A stretch of DNA of 14,664 nucleotides from an uncultured Muribaculaceae bacterium (GTDB taxonomy: Bacteria > Bacteroidota > Bacteroidia > Bacteroidales > Muribaculaceae), in assembly GCA_910584665.1 (NCBI GenBank), contig CAJUBL010000067.1, positions 1-14,664 of the forward strand, written 5' to 3'. A program made the position numbers and the translations under genes. This document shows positions 1 through 6,937 of this stretch, in pieces. Position 1 is the stretch's first letter. Every line of letters begins with the position of its first letter. A model generated the notes under the pieces. That model did not search any database, was not told the origin of the DNA, and saw only the letters and a program-made list of their open reading frames with translations.

Positions 1-179
1 CAGTCCGTATTGCTCATTTGACTGAGCACCTCAAGTCAAATCACAAAGATTATACAACAGCACGCGCTCTAAAGGCACTCGTAGGTAAGCGTCGTCGCCT
101 CCTTGATTATCTGATCAAGAAGGATATCACCCGCTACCGCGCTATCATCGCCCAGAAAGAGCTTGGTATCCGCAAGTAA
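1..179 (+). CDS. rpsO: 30S ribosomal protein S15, 3' end (partial)
   Basis: This is the C-terminal part of ribosomal protein S15, which binds 16S rRNA in the central domain of the small subunit and helps start platform assembly. The frame reads from base 3 to the TAA at 177-179 and gives 58 residues. About 30 residues of the usual ~89 lie upstream of the window. The family hallmarks are visible: RIAHLTEHLK near the start, the basic stretch LVGKRRRLLDYL, and the ending YRAIIAQKELGIRK. A strong terminator follows 28 bases after the stop, so the gene appears to end its own transcription unit. Identification is close to certain; the start cannot be seen. Confidence 0.97.
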   Translation, partial: VRIAHLTEHLKSNHKDYTTARALKALVGKRRRLLDYLIKKDITRYRAIIAQKELGIRK

Positions 180-207
180 TTTCAAACTTAGCGCAGAGAA
201 CCGAAAG

Positions 208-249
208 AAGTCCGGCTTAGTCTCCAGAAGACAAAGCCGGACTTTCTTG
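208..249 (+). terminator. Rho-independent terminator after rpsO
   Basis: An 11-bp perfect stem (AAGTCCGGCTT at 208-218 with AAGCCGGACTT at 234-244) encloses a 15-base loop and is followed by TTCTTGTTTG. The placement just after rpsO and the G/C core with a T-rich tail fit an intrinsic terminator. Confidence 0.85.
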
Positions 250-326
250 TTTGATTGATATTTCGAATGTTGCAAGATAACCGTATCCGAATCACTGCGG
301 ATCGGAGATTCGATTGCCGTCGTTTT

Positions 327-340
327 AATCACATGTGATT
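327..340. promoter_or_regulatory. 14-bp perfect palindrome, possible operator
   Basis: AATCACATGTGATT is a perfect inverted repeat with no spacer. It lies between the rpsO terminator and the candidate promoter of the phosphodiesterase gene, 22 bases upstream of the putative -33 element. Its size and symmetry fit a dimeric regulator's binding site, but I recognise no specific regulator. Chance occurrence is possible. Confidence 0.3.
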
Positions 341-361
341 GTTCAGGAATATTACTTAGGG

Positions 362-393
362 TATGGTTTATTGAAAGATATTTCGTAACTTAG
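362..393 (+). promoter_or_regulatory. Weak candidate promoter for the phosphodiesterase gene
   Basis: TATG at 362-365 and TAACTTAG at 386-393 are separated by 20 bases. This resembles the Bacteroidetes consensus TTTG / TAnnTTTG, with one mismatch in each element. Transcription would start near base 397, giving a leader of about 40 bases rich in A and T. The match is imperfect, so confidence is low. Confidence 0.35.
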
Positions 394-438
394 CGGTGGT
401 TTTTAAAATATTATAATAATCCACATTTTATCCAGATA

Positions 439-1842
439 ATGAAGAAATTTGTTTTTGCTGCTATAATCGCATTATTAGCAGGAGTGTGCGTTCAGGCGGC
501 GCGGCCTAAGATAGTCGCTCATCGCGGTTATTGGAAGGCTGCCGGTTCGGCACATAATTCGATCCGCAGTCTTGTGAAGGCTGATTCGATAGGTGCTGAC
601 ATGGTCGAGTTTGATGTATGGATGACGTCCGACGATGTTCTCGTGCTCCATCATGATGCTGAAGCCGGTCCGTATGTTATTCCTGATACGACATATGCCG
701 TGTTGCGTGACAATTACAGACTTCCTAACGGAGAGCCTGTTCCTACTCTTGATGAGTATCTCGATGTTGCCAAAGGGCTTAGAATAGGTCTTGTGTTTGA
801 AATCAAGTGGCACCGTCCGGAGCGTGAGAACCTGTGCGTGAAGAAATGTGTGGAAATGATAAATGAGAAAGGCCTCGCAGACCGTACGATATATATAACT
901 TTCTCGCCCAATGCTCATGAGCAGCTTGGCAAGTATGGCGTGCCGCACTATTTCCTTACCGGCAAGTCGCCGCAGGAACTTGTGGAGATGGGCAGTGACG
1001 GTCCGGACTTTCACTATGAGGTCTATTATAAGAATACGGATTTTATTCCGGAATTTAAACGGCTGGGCATGCCTGTCAATGTATGGACTGTCTCGACGGC
1101 CGATATCACACAGGATTTTATTGATCTTGATGTTGATTATATAACCACCGATACTCCGGAGCTTGCGGTCCGGCTGTTGCGTGAGACCCCCGACCATAAG
1201 GATGTGCGGGTGATGGATTTTAATCTCGAGGGAGCTGAGTCGTACGATGCCGCCGCGGCTGTGATACGTGCCGAGCATCCCGACTTCGTGACTCTTCAGG
1301 GCGTGCGCCATACGGCAGAGCTTAATCGTCTCGCCGAGGTGTCGGAGATGTTTGTGTATTATGCTGCCAACGGTAAGGACGGTGTTGCGGTGCTGTCTCG
1401 TCTCACGCCCGCGGAAACCCGTAGCCTGACACTCCCCAATCAGTTCCGTAATACTCCCTGTAAGGCTATTGTATGCACTTACGATCTCGGCAGTGCCATC
1501 AGGGTCAATATAGCGTCGGCCTCGATGAGTGATGAGAACGATGTTACGCGCGGTCACCAGGCCGAGTATATAACGCGTTATCTCAGGGATGCCGGTTTGC
1601 CGGCCATACTGGGAGCCGGTCTTAATGATGAACCTGAGAGCAAGGCCTGGAAGGTGATGCGAGGCCGGTTCGGAGAGCTGGGTCCTGACGGGGTGACATT
1701 CCCGGCTCCTGTGCCGGACCGCAAGATAGATTATCTGCTTTGCTATCCGTCCGACAAAGTTGTCAGGCGTGCTTCTTATATACGTCCGAGTGCGGCCAGC
1801 TGTCACACCCCTGTGATAGCGGATGTGACTATAAGATATTGA
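439..1842 (+). CDS. Secreted glycerophosphodiester phosphodiesterase with degenerate EEP-like C-terminal domain
   Basis: The N-terminal half is a GDPD-family phosphodiesterase, which hydrolyses glycerophosphodiesters to glycerol 3-phosphate and an alcohol. A Sec signal peptide (residues 1-20, ending VQA) suggests periplasmic or surface location. GDPD residues are present: H28-R29 (HRG), E57 and D59 (EFDV), H72 before D73, and E121 (FEIK). From about residue 255 the protein resembles the endonuclease/exonuclease/phosphatase fold: MDFNLEGA, DFVTLQGV, DGVAVLSR, ILGAGLN, DRKIDYLL and SCHTPVIADV. However, the expected catalytic Glu is G288, the GDFN Asp is G394, and the SDH Asp is C455. D431 and H456 remain. 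The second domain is therefore probably inactive or repurposed (inference). The gene stands alone between the rpsO terminator and a tRNA. Start ATG 439 is the one that supplies the signal peptide. The GDPD call is firm; the second domain call is moderate. Confidence 0.88.
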   Translation: MKKFVFAAIIALLAGVCVQAARPKIVAHRGYWKAAGSAHNSIRSLVKADSIGADMVEFDVWMTSDDVLVLHHDAEAGPYVIPDTTYAVLRDNYRLPNGEPVPTLDEYLDVAKGLRIGLVFEIKWHRPERENLCVKKCVEMINEKGLADRTIYITFSPNAHEQLGKYGVPHYFLTGKSPQELVEMGSDGPDFHYEVYYKNTDFIPEFKRLGMPVNVWTVSTADITQDFIDLDVDYITTDTPELAVRLLRETPDHKDVRVMDFNLEGAESYDAAAAVIRAEHPDFVTLQGVRHTAELNRLAEVSEMFVYYAANGKDGVAVLSRLTPAETRSLTLPNQFRNTPCKAIVCTYDLGSAIRVNIASASMSDENDVTRGHQAEYITRYLRDAGLPAILGAGLNDEPESKAWKVMRGRFGELGPDGVTFPAPVPDRKIDYLLCYPSDKVVRRASYIRPSAASCHTPVIADVTIRY

Positions 1843-1898
1843 AATTCAAACCGAAGATGAGTCTGTTGAATTAATTATCGAAAAAAGTCTGTAAAAAG

Positions 1899-1930
1899 TT
1901 TGGCTTATTGGGATAATTCGACTAACTTTG
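1899..1930 (+). promoter_or_regulatory. Bacteroidetes-type promoter of the tRNA gene
   Basis: TTTG at 1899-1902 and TAACTTTG at 1923-1930, 20 bases apart, match the Bacteroidetes -33/-7 consensus exactly. Transcription would start near base 1934, about 8 bases before the mature tRNA 5' end. This is the clearest promoter in the window. Confidence 0.85.
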
Positions 1931-1941
1931 CACCTGCAAAA

Positions 1942-2015
1942 GGCGGGATAGCTCAGTTGGTTAGAGCGTCGGATTCATAACCCGGAGGTCCCGAGTTCAA
2001 TTCTCGGTCCCGCTA
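1942..2015 (+). tRNA. tRNA-Met (anticodon CAT)
   Basis: A complete 74-base cloverleaf can be drawn. It has a 7-bp acceptor stem (GGCGGGA with TCCCGCT, giving a G1-U72 wobble), U8-A9, D stem GCTC/GAGC, anticodon loop TTCATAA, variable loop AGGTC, T stem CCGAG/CTCGG with loop TTCAATT, and discriminator A73. The 3' CCA is not encoded (CAAGA follows). It is not the initiator, because the C1-A72 mismatch and the three G:C pairs at the base of the anticodon loop are missing. A CAT anticodon also fits the lysidine-modified tRNA-Ile2, which I cannot exclude. The anticodon stem is weak, with U27-G43 and an A31-C39 mismatch. Confidence 0.93.
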
Positions 2016-2019
2016 CAAG

Positions 2020-2056
2020 ACAGGCACTTTGCTATAATAGGCAGAGTGCCTGTTTT
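2020..2056 (+). terminator. Rho-independent terminator after the tRNA
   Basis: ACAGGCACTTTGC (2020-2032) pairs with GCAGAGTGCCTGT (2041-2053) in a 13-bp stem with one G-U pair and an 8-base loop. The run of T at 2053-2056 follows. It begins 5 bases after the tRNA. Confidence 0.85.
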
Positions 2057-2105
2057 GATAGGTATGATCGGTAGGATCGTGACATAGCGGTTGCCGCGAT
2101 GGGCG

Positions 2106-2142
2106 GCCGGCGGGAGACCGTGTGTACTGCACACCTGCCGGC
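2106..2142 (+). other. Strong G/C hairpin of unknown role in the tRNA-kor spacer
   Basis: An outer stem of 8 bp (2106-2113 with 2135-2142, GCCGGC arms plus one G-U and one G-C pair) and an inner stem of 5 bp (GTGTG 2120-2124 with CACAC 2130-2134) are joined by a 6-base bulge and capped by a 5-base loop. No T-run follows, so it is not a standard terminator. It lies between the tRNA terminator and the kor promoter, where no gene is visible. The rest of 2057-2175 shows nothing I can name. Confidence 0.4.
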
Positions 2143-2175
2143 GTGGTGTGCCATAGGTTAGATAGTGTTAAACAG

Positions 2176-2206
2176 TATGAAAATAACGGCAAATTGCGTA
2201 TATTTG
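2176..2206 (+). promoter_or_regulatory. Candidate promoter of the 2-oxoacid oxidoreductase operon
   Basis: TATATTTG at 2199-2206 fits the -7 consensus TAnnTTTG fully. TATG at 2176-2179, 19 bases upstream, is a one-mismatch -33 element. Transcription would start near base 2210, giving a leader of about 75 bases before korD. Confidence 0.55.
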
Positions 2207-2284
2207 TGCCATGAACCAGTCAGTGGGCAGAGACTCATGCCTGTGCCTATGGATTAACTGTTTAATAATAAGAATATAATAATA

Positions 2285-2515
2285 ATGGTTAAAGTTTCGG
2301 GTACTGTGGTTATTGATGTAGAGCGTTGCAAGGGGTGCGACCTATGCACAGGTGCCTGTCCTGTAGATGTGCTTGCTCTCGCATCCAGGGATGTCAATAA
2401 CCGTGGCTACCACTATGCGATGATGGTCATGGCCGATGCGTGCATCGGTTGTGCCGCGTGTGCTACCGTTTGCCCTGATGGCTGCATTGAGGTATATCGG
2501 GTGGTTGAAAAGTAA
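2285..2515 (+). CDS. korD: 2-oxoacid:ferredoxin oxidoreductase, delta subunit (2x[4Fe-4S] ferredoxin)
   Basis: This small ferredoxin subunit (76 aa) carries electrons from the catalytic subunits to external ferredoxin. Two complete [4Fe-4S] motifs are visible: C15-x2-C18-x2-C21-x3-C25-P, and C53-x2-C56-x2-C59-x3-C63-P. Its length is normal for a stand-alone delta subunit. It is the first gene of a four-gene set (delta, alpha, beta, gamma), with 20 bases before the alpha gene. No Shine-Dalgarno sequence is seen; an A/T-rich AATAATAAT stretch precedes the start, as is common in this phylum. The cognate substrate (2-oxoglutarate, 2-ketoisovalerate or another 2-oxoacid) cannot be told from this subunit. 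Confidence 0.92.
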   Translation: MVKVSGTVVIDVERCKGCDLCTGACPVDVLALASRDVNNRGYHYAMMVMADACIGCAACATVCPDGCIEVYRVVEK

Positions 2516-2535
2516 ATTCCTTATATTAAGACCCA

Positions 2536-3621
2536 ATGAACGAAGAGGTAAGACTCATGAAAGGTAACGAGGCTATCGCCCATGCCGCCATACGGTATGG
2601 TGTCGACGGCTATTTCGGTTACCCTATAACACCCCAGTCGGAGATACTCGAGACACTCGAGGCCGAGATGCCCTGGAAGACTACCGGAATGGTGGTCATG
2701 CAGGCTGAGAGTGAGGTCGCGTCCATTAATATGGTATATGGCGGTGCCGCCACTGGCAAGGCCGTCATGACTTCGTCATCAAGCCCCGGCGTGAGCCTGA
2801 TGCAGGAGGGGATATCCTATATTGCCGCGTCTGAGCTCCCCGCCCTGATTGTCAACGTGATGCGTGGCGGCCCGGGACTCGGTACGATCCATCCGTCGCA
2901 GAGCGATTATTTTCAGGCTACCAAGGGAGGCGGTCATGGTGACTATCATCTGATTGTCCTCGCGCCGTCTACAGTCCAGGAGATGGCCGATTTCGTAGGC
3001 CTGGGATTTGATCTGGCGTTCAGATACCGTACTCCTGCTATGATATTGGCCGACGGTATAGTAGGTCAGATGATGGAAAAGGTGGTTCTGCCGCCCGAAC
3101 GTCCCCGCCGCACGCCCGAACAGATCGCTGAACAGTGTCCCTGGGCCGCCGCAGGCAAAAACGGGCGTGGCCGCAGAAATATAGTGACTTCGCTTGAACT
3201 TGATTCGGCCATTATGGAGAAGAACAACGAGCGTTTCCAGCGCACATATGCGATGATCGAACAGAACGAGGTGCGCTACGAGTCGTATTTTACAGATGAT
3301 TGCGATTACCTTATAGTTGCATTCGGATCTGTAGCCCGCATATGTCTGAAGTCAATCGAGGAGGCACGCCGTCAGGGAATACGGATCGGACTGATAAGGC
3401 CGATAACATTATGGCCATTCCCATATGACGCTATAGCTGAGGTGTCATCCCGTGTAAAGGGAATTCTCGTGGTAGAGCTCAATGCCGGCCAGATGATAGA
3501 GGATGTGCGTCTGGCAGTAGGACGCGGGACGCCCGTGTGCCACTTCGGCCGTATGGGCGGTATCGTTCCCAATCCGCTGGAGGTACTCAACGCTTTCAAG
3601 TCCAATTTTCAAGACAAATAA
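2536..3621 (+). CDS. korA: 2-oxoacid:ferredoxin oxidoreductase, alpha subunit (KorA/VorB type)
   Basis: This subunit pairs with the beta subunit below to oxidise a 2-oxoacid plus CoA to acyl-CoA and CO2, reducing ferredoxin. The family motif YPITPQSE is at residues 29-36 (the pyrimidine-binding side of the thiamine diphosphate site). The conserved MQAESEVASINMVYGGA region and the GGPGLGTIHPSQSDYFQATKGGGHGDYH stretch follow, and the C-terminal domain contains GRMGGIVPNP. Length (361 aa) is normal for the version without a fused gamma domain. It sits 20 bases after korD and 6 before korB. In Bacteroidales this family is annotated both as 2-oxoglutarate and as 3-methyl-2-oxobutanoate (VorB) oxidoreductase; the sequence alone does not settle which, so the symbol is provisional. 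Confidence 0.9.
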   Translation: MNEEVRLMKGNEAIAHAAIRYGVDGYFGYPITPQSEILETLEAEMPWKTTGMVVMQAESEVASINMVYGGAATGKAVMTSSSSPGVSLMQEGISYIAASELPALIVNVMRGGPGLGTIHPSQSDYFQATKGGGHGDYHLIVLAPSTVQEMADFVGLGFDLAFRYRTPAMILADGIVGQMMEKVVLPPERPRRTPEQIAEQCPWAAAGKNGRGRRNIVTSLELDSAIMEKNNERFQRTYAMIEQNEVRYESYFTDDCDYLIVAFGSVARICLKSIEEARRQGIRIGLIRPITLWPFPYDAIAEVSSRVKGILVVELNAGQMIEDVRLAVGRGTPVCHFGRMGGIVPNPLEVLNAFKSNFQDK

Positions 3622-3627
3622 TCTGAT

Positions 3628-4449
3628 ATGAATCACGACGATATAATCAGACAGGGCGCTAAAGTGTACAGCCGTCCGCGACTTATGGACGACCGGGACA
3701 TGCACTATTGCCCGGGTTGTAGCCATGGTGTGGTCCATAAGCTCGTCAGCGAGATTATTGATGAGCTGGGACTTGAGGACAGTGCGATAGGTATCGCTCC
3801 TGTGGGCTGTGCTGTTTTTGCATACCGATATATAGATATCGACTGGATAGAGGCCGCGCATGGCCGTGCTCCGGCTGTGGCCACAGCCGCCAGGCGACTC
3901 AATCCCGACCGTATGGTGTTCACCTATCAGGGAGACGGAGACCTTGCCGCAATCGGAACCGCCGAGACAATCCATGCCGCCAACCGGGGTGAGAATATTG
4001 TTATTATTTTCATTAACAACGGTATTTACGGTATGACCGGAGGACAGATGGCGCCCACTACACTCGAGGGTATGAAAACTGCCACAACACCCTATGGACG
4101 GCGTGTCGACATCAATGGCTATCCGCTGAATATCACGCCGTTGCTGGCCGAGTTGCCCGGCACATGTTATGTCACGCGTCAGTCTGTACACACCGCTGCC
4201 GCCGTACGCAGATGCAAGTCGGCCCTGAAGAAGGCATTTCAGGCATCCATGGCCGGGCGTGGCACATCGGTTGTCGAGATTGTGAGCACCTGCAGTTCAG
4301 GATGGAAGATGTCTCCTGCCGATGCCAACAGATGGATGGAACAGCACATGTTCGAGGCATATCCTCCCGGTGACCTTAAAAATACGGTGGACGTATCAGA
4401 ACCGGAGACAGAGATGAAGGATAAAAGAGACTCTAACGATCCTAAATGA
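3628..4449 (+). CDS. korB: 2-oxoacid:ferredoxin oxidoreductase, beta subunit (thiamine diphosphate binding)
   Basis: This is the thiamine diphosphate-binding catalytic subunit. It contains YCPGCSHG (residues 27-34), the pyrophosphate/Mg-binding GDGD at 102-105, and the following INNGIYGMTGGQMAPTT segment. That is the classic GDG-x(~25)-NN arrangement. An Fe-S cluster ligand pattern like that of pyruvate oxidoreductase is limited to the C28/C31 pair plus further Cys residues (for example the one in GCAVFAY and the STCSSGW segment). The protein is 273 aa. Its last ~25 residues are highly charged (EPETEMKDKRDSNDPK) and look like a non-conserved tail. The gene begins 6 bases after korA and ends 10 bases before the gamma gene. 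Confidence 0.9.
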   Translation: MNHDDIIRQGAKVYSRPRLMDDRDMHYCPGCSHGVVHKLVSEIIDELGLEDSAIGIAPVGCAVFAYRYIDIDWIEAAHGRAPAVATAARRLNPDRMVFTYQGDGDLAAIGTAETIHAANRGENIVIIFINNGIYGMTGGQMAPTTLEGMKTATTPYGRRVDINGYPLNITPLLAELPGTCYVTRQSVHTAAAVRRCKSALKKAFQASMAGRGTSVVEIVSTCSSGWKMSPADANRWMEQHMFEAYPPGDLKNTVDVSEPETEMKDKRDSNDPK

Positions 4450-4459
4450 TCTTACGACA

Positions 4460-5005
4460 ATGACTGAAGAAATAATAATAGCCGGTTTCGGAGGGCAGGG
4501 AGTCCTGTCGATGGGTAAGATTCTGGCCTATGCCGCACTTATGAATGATCTCGAGGTGACCTGGATGCCGTCATACGGTCCGGAACAGCGTGGCGGTACG
4601 GCAAATGTCACCGTCATTCTCAGCGACACGGCGATAAGCTCACCGGTACTCGATACCTATGATATCGCGGTAATTCTCAACCAGCAGAGTCTCGACAAGT
4701 TCGAGTCGCATGTCAAACCGGGCGGACTGCTCATCTACGATCCGTCCGGAATACATCGCAGGCCTACGCGCAGTGATATCACCGTGATACCCGTGGATGC
4801 TATGACAGCGACAATCGAGATGGGTAACGCCAAGGGATACAATATGATTCTTCTGGGAGCTCTGATAAAGGCACGTCCGATGGTGACGATAGATGCCGTG
4901 TTGCGCGGTCTGAAGAAAGCTCTTCCCGAACGGCATCATCATCTTATTCCTGCCAATGAGTCCGCCCTGAGGCGTGGTATGGAACTTGTCGGTGAGCGGC
5001 TGTAA
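4460..5005 (+). CDS. korC: 2-oxoacid:ferredoxin oxidoreductase, gamma subunit
   Basis: This gamma-domain subunit (181 aa) completes the oxidoreductase. The signature GFGGQGV is at residues 9-15, followed by the conserved YGPEQRGGTANVTVILS and further on NMILLGALIKARPMV. These are typical of the POR/KOR gamma family. It starts 10 bases after korB, so the four subunits are almost surely co-transcribed. After its stop, 40 bases lead to the ABC exporter gene with no visible terminator, so read-through is likely. Confidence 0.9.
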   Translation: MTEEIIIAGFGGQGVLSMGKILAYAALMNDLEVTWMPSYGPEQRGGTANVTVILSDTAISSPVLDTYDIAVILNQQSLDKFESHVKPGGLLIYDPSGIHRRPTRSDITVIPVDAMTATIEMGNAKGYNMILLGALIKARPMVTIDAVLRGLKKALPERHHHLIPANESALRRGMELVGERL

Positions 5006-5045
5006 TGCAGTCATAATGAACATCAAAAACATCTAATTCGTCCCA

Positions 5046-6875
5046 ATGAACGAAATCTGGAAAGTGATAAAGCGCTATCTGCCGCCATACAAGCGGTATT
5101 TTGTGCTGAATATAATATTCAACATTCTCGCTGCGGTCCTGACGCTGTTCTCGTTTGCGGTTATAATCCCCATTCTCGAGATGCTGTTCCAGATCAAGAC
5201 GTCGGTCTATTCCTTTATGCCGATGGATGCCGGCGATCTCAAGGATGTACTGATCAATAACTTCTATTATTATACTCAGGAGTCGATAGCCTACTTCGGT
5301 GCTTCGGGTACGCTCGCACTGCTCGCCGCACTGCTCGTTGTCATGACCTTTCTGAAGGTCGGTGTCACCTACATGGCATCATATGTCATAATCCCGATGC
5401 GCATGGGTATCGTGCGTGATATACGCAATACGATGTACAATAAGATTGTCGCCCTGCCGATAGGTTTCTTTACCTCAGAGCGCAAGGGTGATGTCATAGC
5501 GCGTATGTCGGGTGACGTGGCCGAGATCGAGAACTCGATAATGTCATCGCTGGACATGTTTTTCAAGAATCCGGTCATGATAATCGTATGCCTGGCCATG
5601 ATGATCGCCATCAGCTGGCAGCTGACTCTGTTCGTATTCATCCTGCTGCCTATAGCCGGGACCATCATGGGACGCATAGGCAAGCGCCTTAAACGGGATT
5701 CGCTCGAGGGACAGAACCAGTGGGGAACCATCATGAGCAATATCGAGGAGACTCTCAGCGGCCTGCGCATCATCAAGGCATTCAACGCCGAGTCCAAGGT
5801 AAGCGAACGTTTTGCCCGTGAGAACGAGCGCTTTTACCGTATCTCCAGAAATGTGGCCCGGCGTCAGGCTCTGGCGCACCCGATGAGTGAATTTCTCGGC
5901 ACAACGGCCATCGCCATCGTGTTATGGTTCGGAGGAACACTGATTCTGACGGGAGTATCGTCTATGACAGCCTCGCTTTTCATCTACTATATGGTGATAT
6001 TCTATAATATCATCAACCCCGCCAAGGAGTTTTCCAAGGCCCTGTATGCCATACAGAGGGGGCTTGCCTCGATGGAGCGTGTGGACATGATCCTCAAGGC
6101 AGACAATCCCATCAAAGATCCGGCCGATCCGGCCGAAATCAGACATCTGCGCGGAGACATCACCTACAGGGGTGTGAATTTCAGTTACGACGGCACGCAC
6201 CCGGTGCTCACCGATATCGATCTGGATATTCCGGCAGGTTCGACAGTCGCATTGGTAGGACAGTCGGGATCCGGGAAATCGACCATGGCCGATCTTCTGC
6301 CCCGATTCTATGACGTCAAAGCCGGCTCGATCTCTATAGACGGCATTGACGTACGTGATCTTCGCGTCCACGATCTGCGGTCGTTCATGGGTAATGTCAA
6401 TCAGGAGGCGATCCTGTTCAATGATACATTCTACAACAACATAACTTTCGGAGTGGACAATGCTACCCGTGAGGAGGTGGAGGCGGCGGCCAGAATAGCC
6501 AATGCCCACGATTTCATCATGGAGAGTCCGGAGGGATATGACACCGGCATAGGAGACCGCGGGTGCCGCCTGTCGGGAGGTCAGCGCCAGCGTGTGTCCA
6601 TTGCCCGCGCTATTCTCAAGAACCCGTCTGTGCTCATTCTTGACGAGGCGACATCGGCGCTCGATTCAGAAAGTGAGAAGTCGGTTCAGGAAGCACTGGA
6701 CCGGCTTATGAAAGACCGCACGACGCTTGTTATAGCCCACCGTCTGTCGACCATACGTAATGCTGATCTTATATGTGTGCTCCACGAGGGGCGCATCGTC
6801 GAGCGTGGTTCCCACGATGAGCTCATGGAGATCAACGGCTACTACCGCCGTCTTGTCGACATGCAGTCGTTTTAG
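5046..6875 (+). CDS. MsbA-like ABC exporter (fused permease and ATPase)
   Basis: This is a half-size type IV ABC exporter (609 aa) that would act as a homodimer in the inner membrane. Six hydrophobic segments are visible at roughly residues 19-48, 86-118, 176-208 (two segments), 283-302 and 306-328. The nucleotide-binding domain has Walker A GQSGSGKST (405-413), the Q-loop NQEAILF, signature LSGGQ (509-513), Walker B ending D533-E534 and the switch H565 (IAHRLST), all intact. MsbA-type exporters flip lipid A core or other lipids, but the substrate cannot be read from sequence and no lipopolysaccharide gene is adjacent. The gene follows korC by 40 bases and could belong to the same transcript, though I see no functional link. 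Confidence 0.93.
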   Translation: MNEIWKVIKRYLPPYKRYFVLNIIFNILAAVLTLFSFAVIIPILEMLFQIKTSVYSFMPMDAGDLKDVLINNFYYYTQESIAYFGASGTLALLAALLVVMTFLKVGVTYMASYVIIPMRMGIVRDIRNTMYNKIVALPIGFFTSERKGDVIARMSGDVAEIENSIMSSLDMFFKNPVMIIVCLAMMIAISWQLTLFVFILLPIAGTIMGRIGKRLKRDSLEGQNQWGTIMSNIEETLSGLRIIKAFNAESKVSERFARENERFYRISRNVARRQALAHPMSEFLGTTAIAIVLWFGGTLILTGVSSMTASLFIYYMVIFYNIINPAKEFSKALYAIQRGLASMERVDMILKADNPIKDPADPAEIRHLRGDITYRGVNFSYDGTHPVLTDIDLDIPAGSTVALVGQSGSGKSTMADLLPRFYDVKAGSISIDGIDVRDLRVHDLRSFMGNVNQEAILFNDTFYNNITFGVDNATREEVEAAARIANAHDFIMESPEGYDTGIGDRGCRLSGGQRQRVSIARAILKNPSVLILDEATSALDSESEKSVQEALDRLMKDRTTLVIAHRLSTIRNADLICVLHEGRIVERGSHDELMEINGYYRRLVDMQSF

Positions 6876-6937
6876 GGAGGGTGTCATACCGGATGTAACA
6901 CACCGTAAACCTGTAAACCATTATATTTCTGTATTAT

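Noticed and set aside
69..332. Small - strand open frame across the rpsO end and terminator
   Set aside because: It reads through the rpsO coding sequence and the terminator hairpin; no motif or promoter supports it.
475..1806. Long open frame on the - strand (443 codons) opposite the phosphodiesterase gene
   Set aside because: The + strand protein has a signal peptide and clear GDPD motifs. The antisense translation is rich in His, Arg and Ile with no recognisable motif, as expected from the codon use of the true gene.
3445..4191. Open frame on the - strand across korA and korB (248 codons)
   Set aside because: It spans two well-identified genes and has no family motif or plausible start context; it is a shadow of their codon bias.
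6876..6937. Possible promoter or terminator before purE (TATATTTC near 6922; GGTGT and ACACC arms)
   Set aside because: No -33 element lies at the right distance, and the 5-bp arms are too short and lack a T-run.
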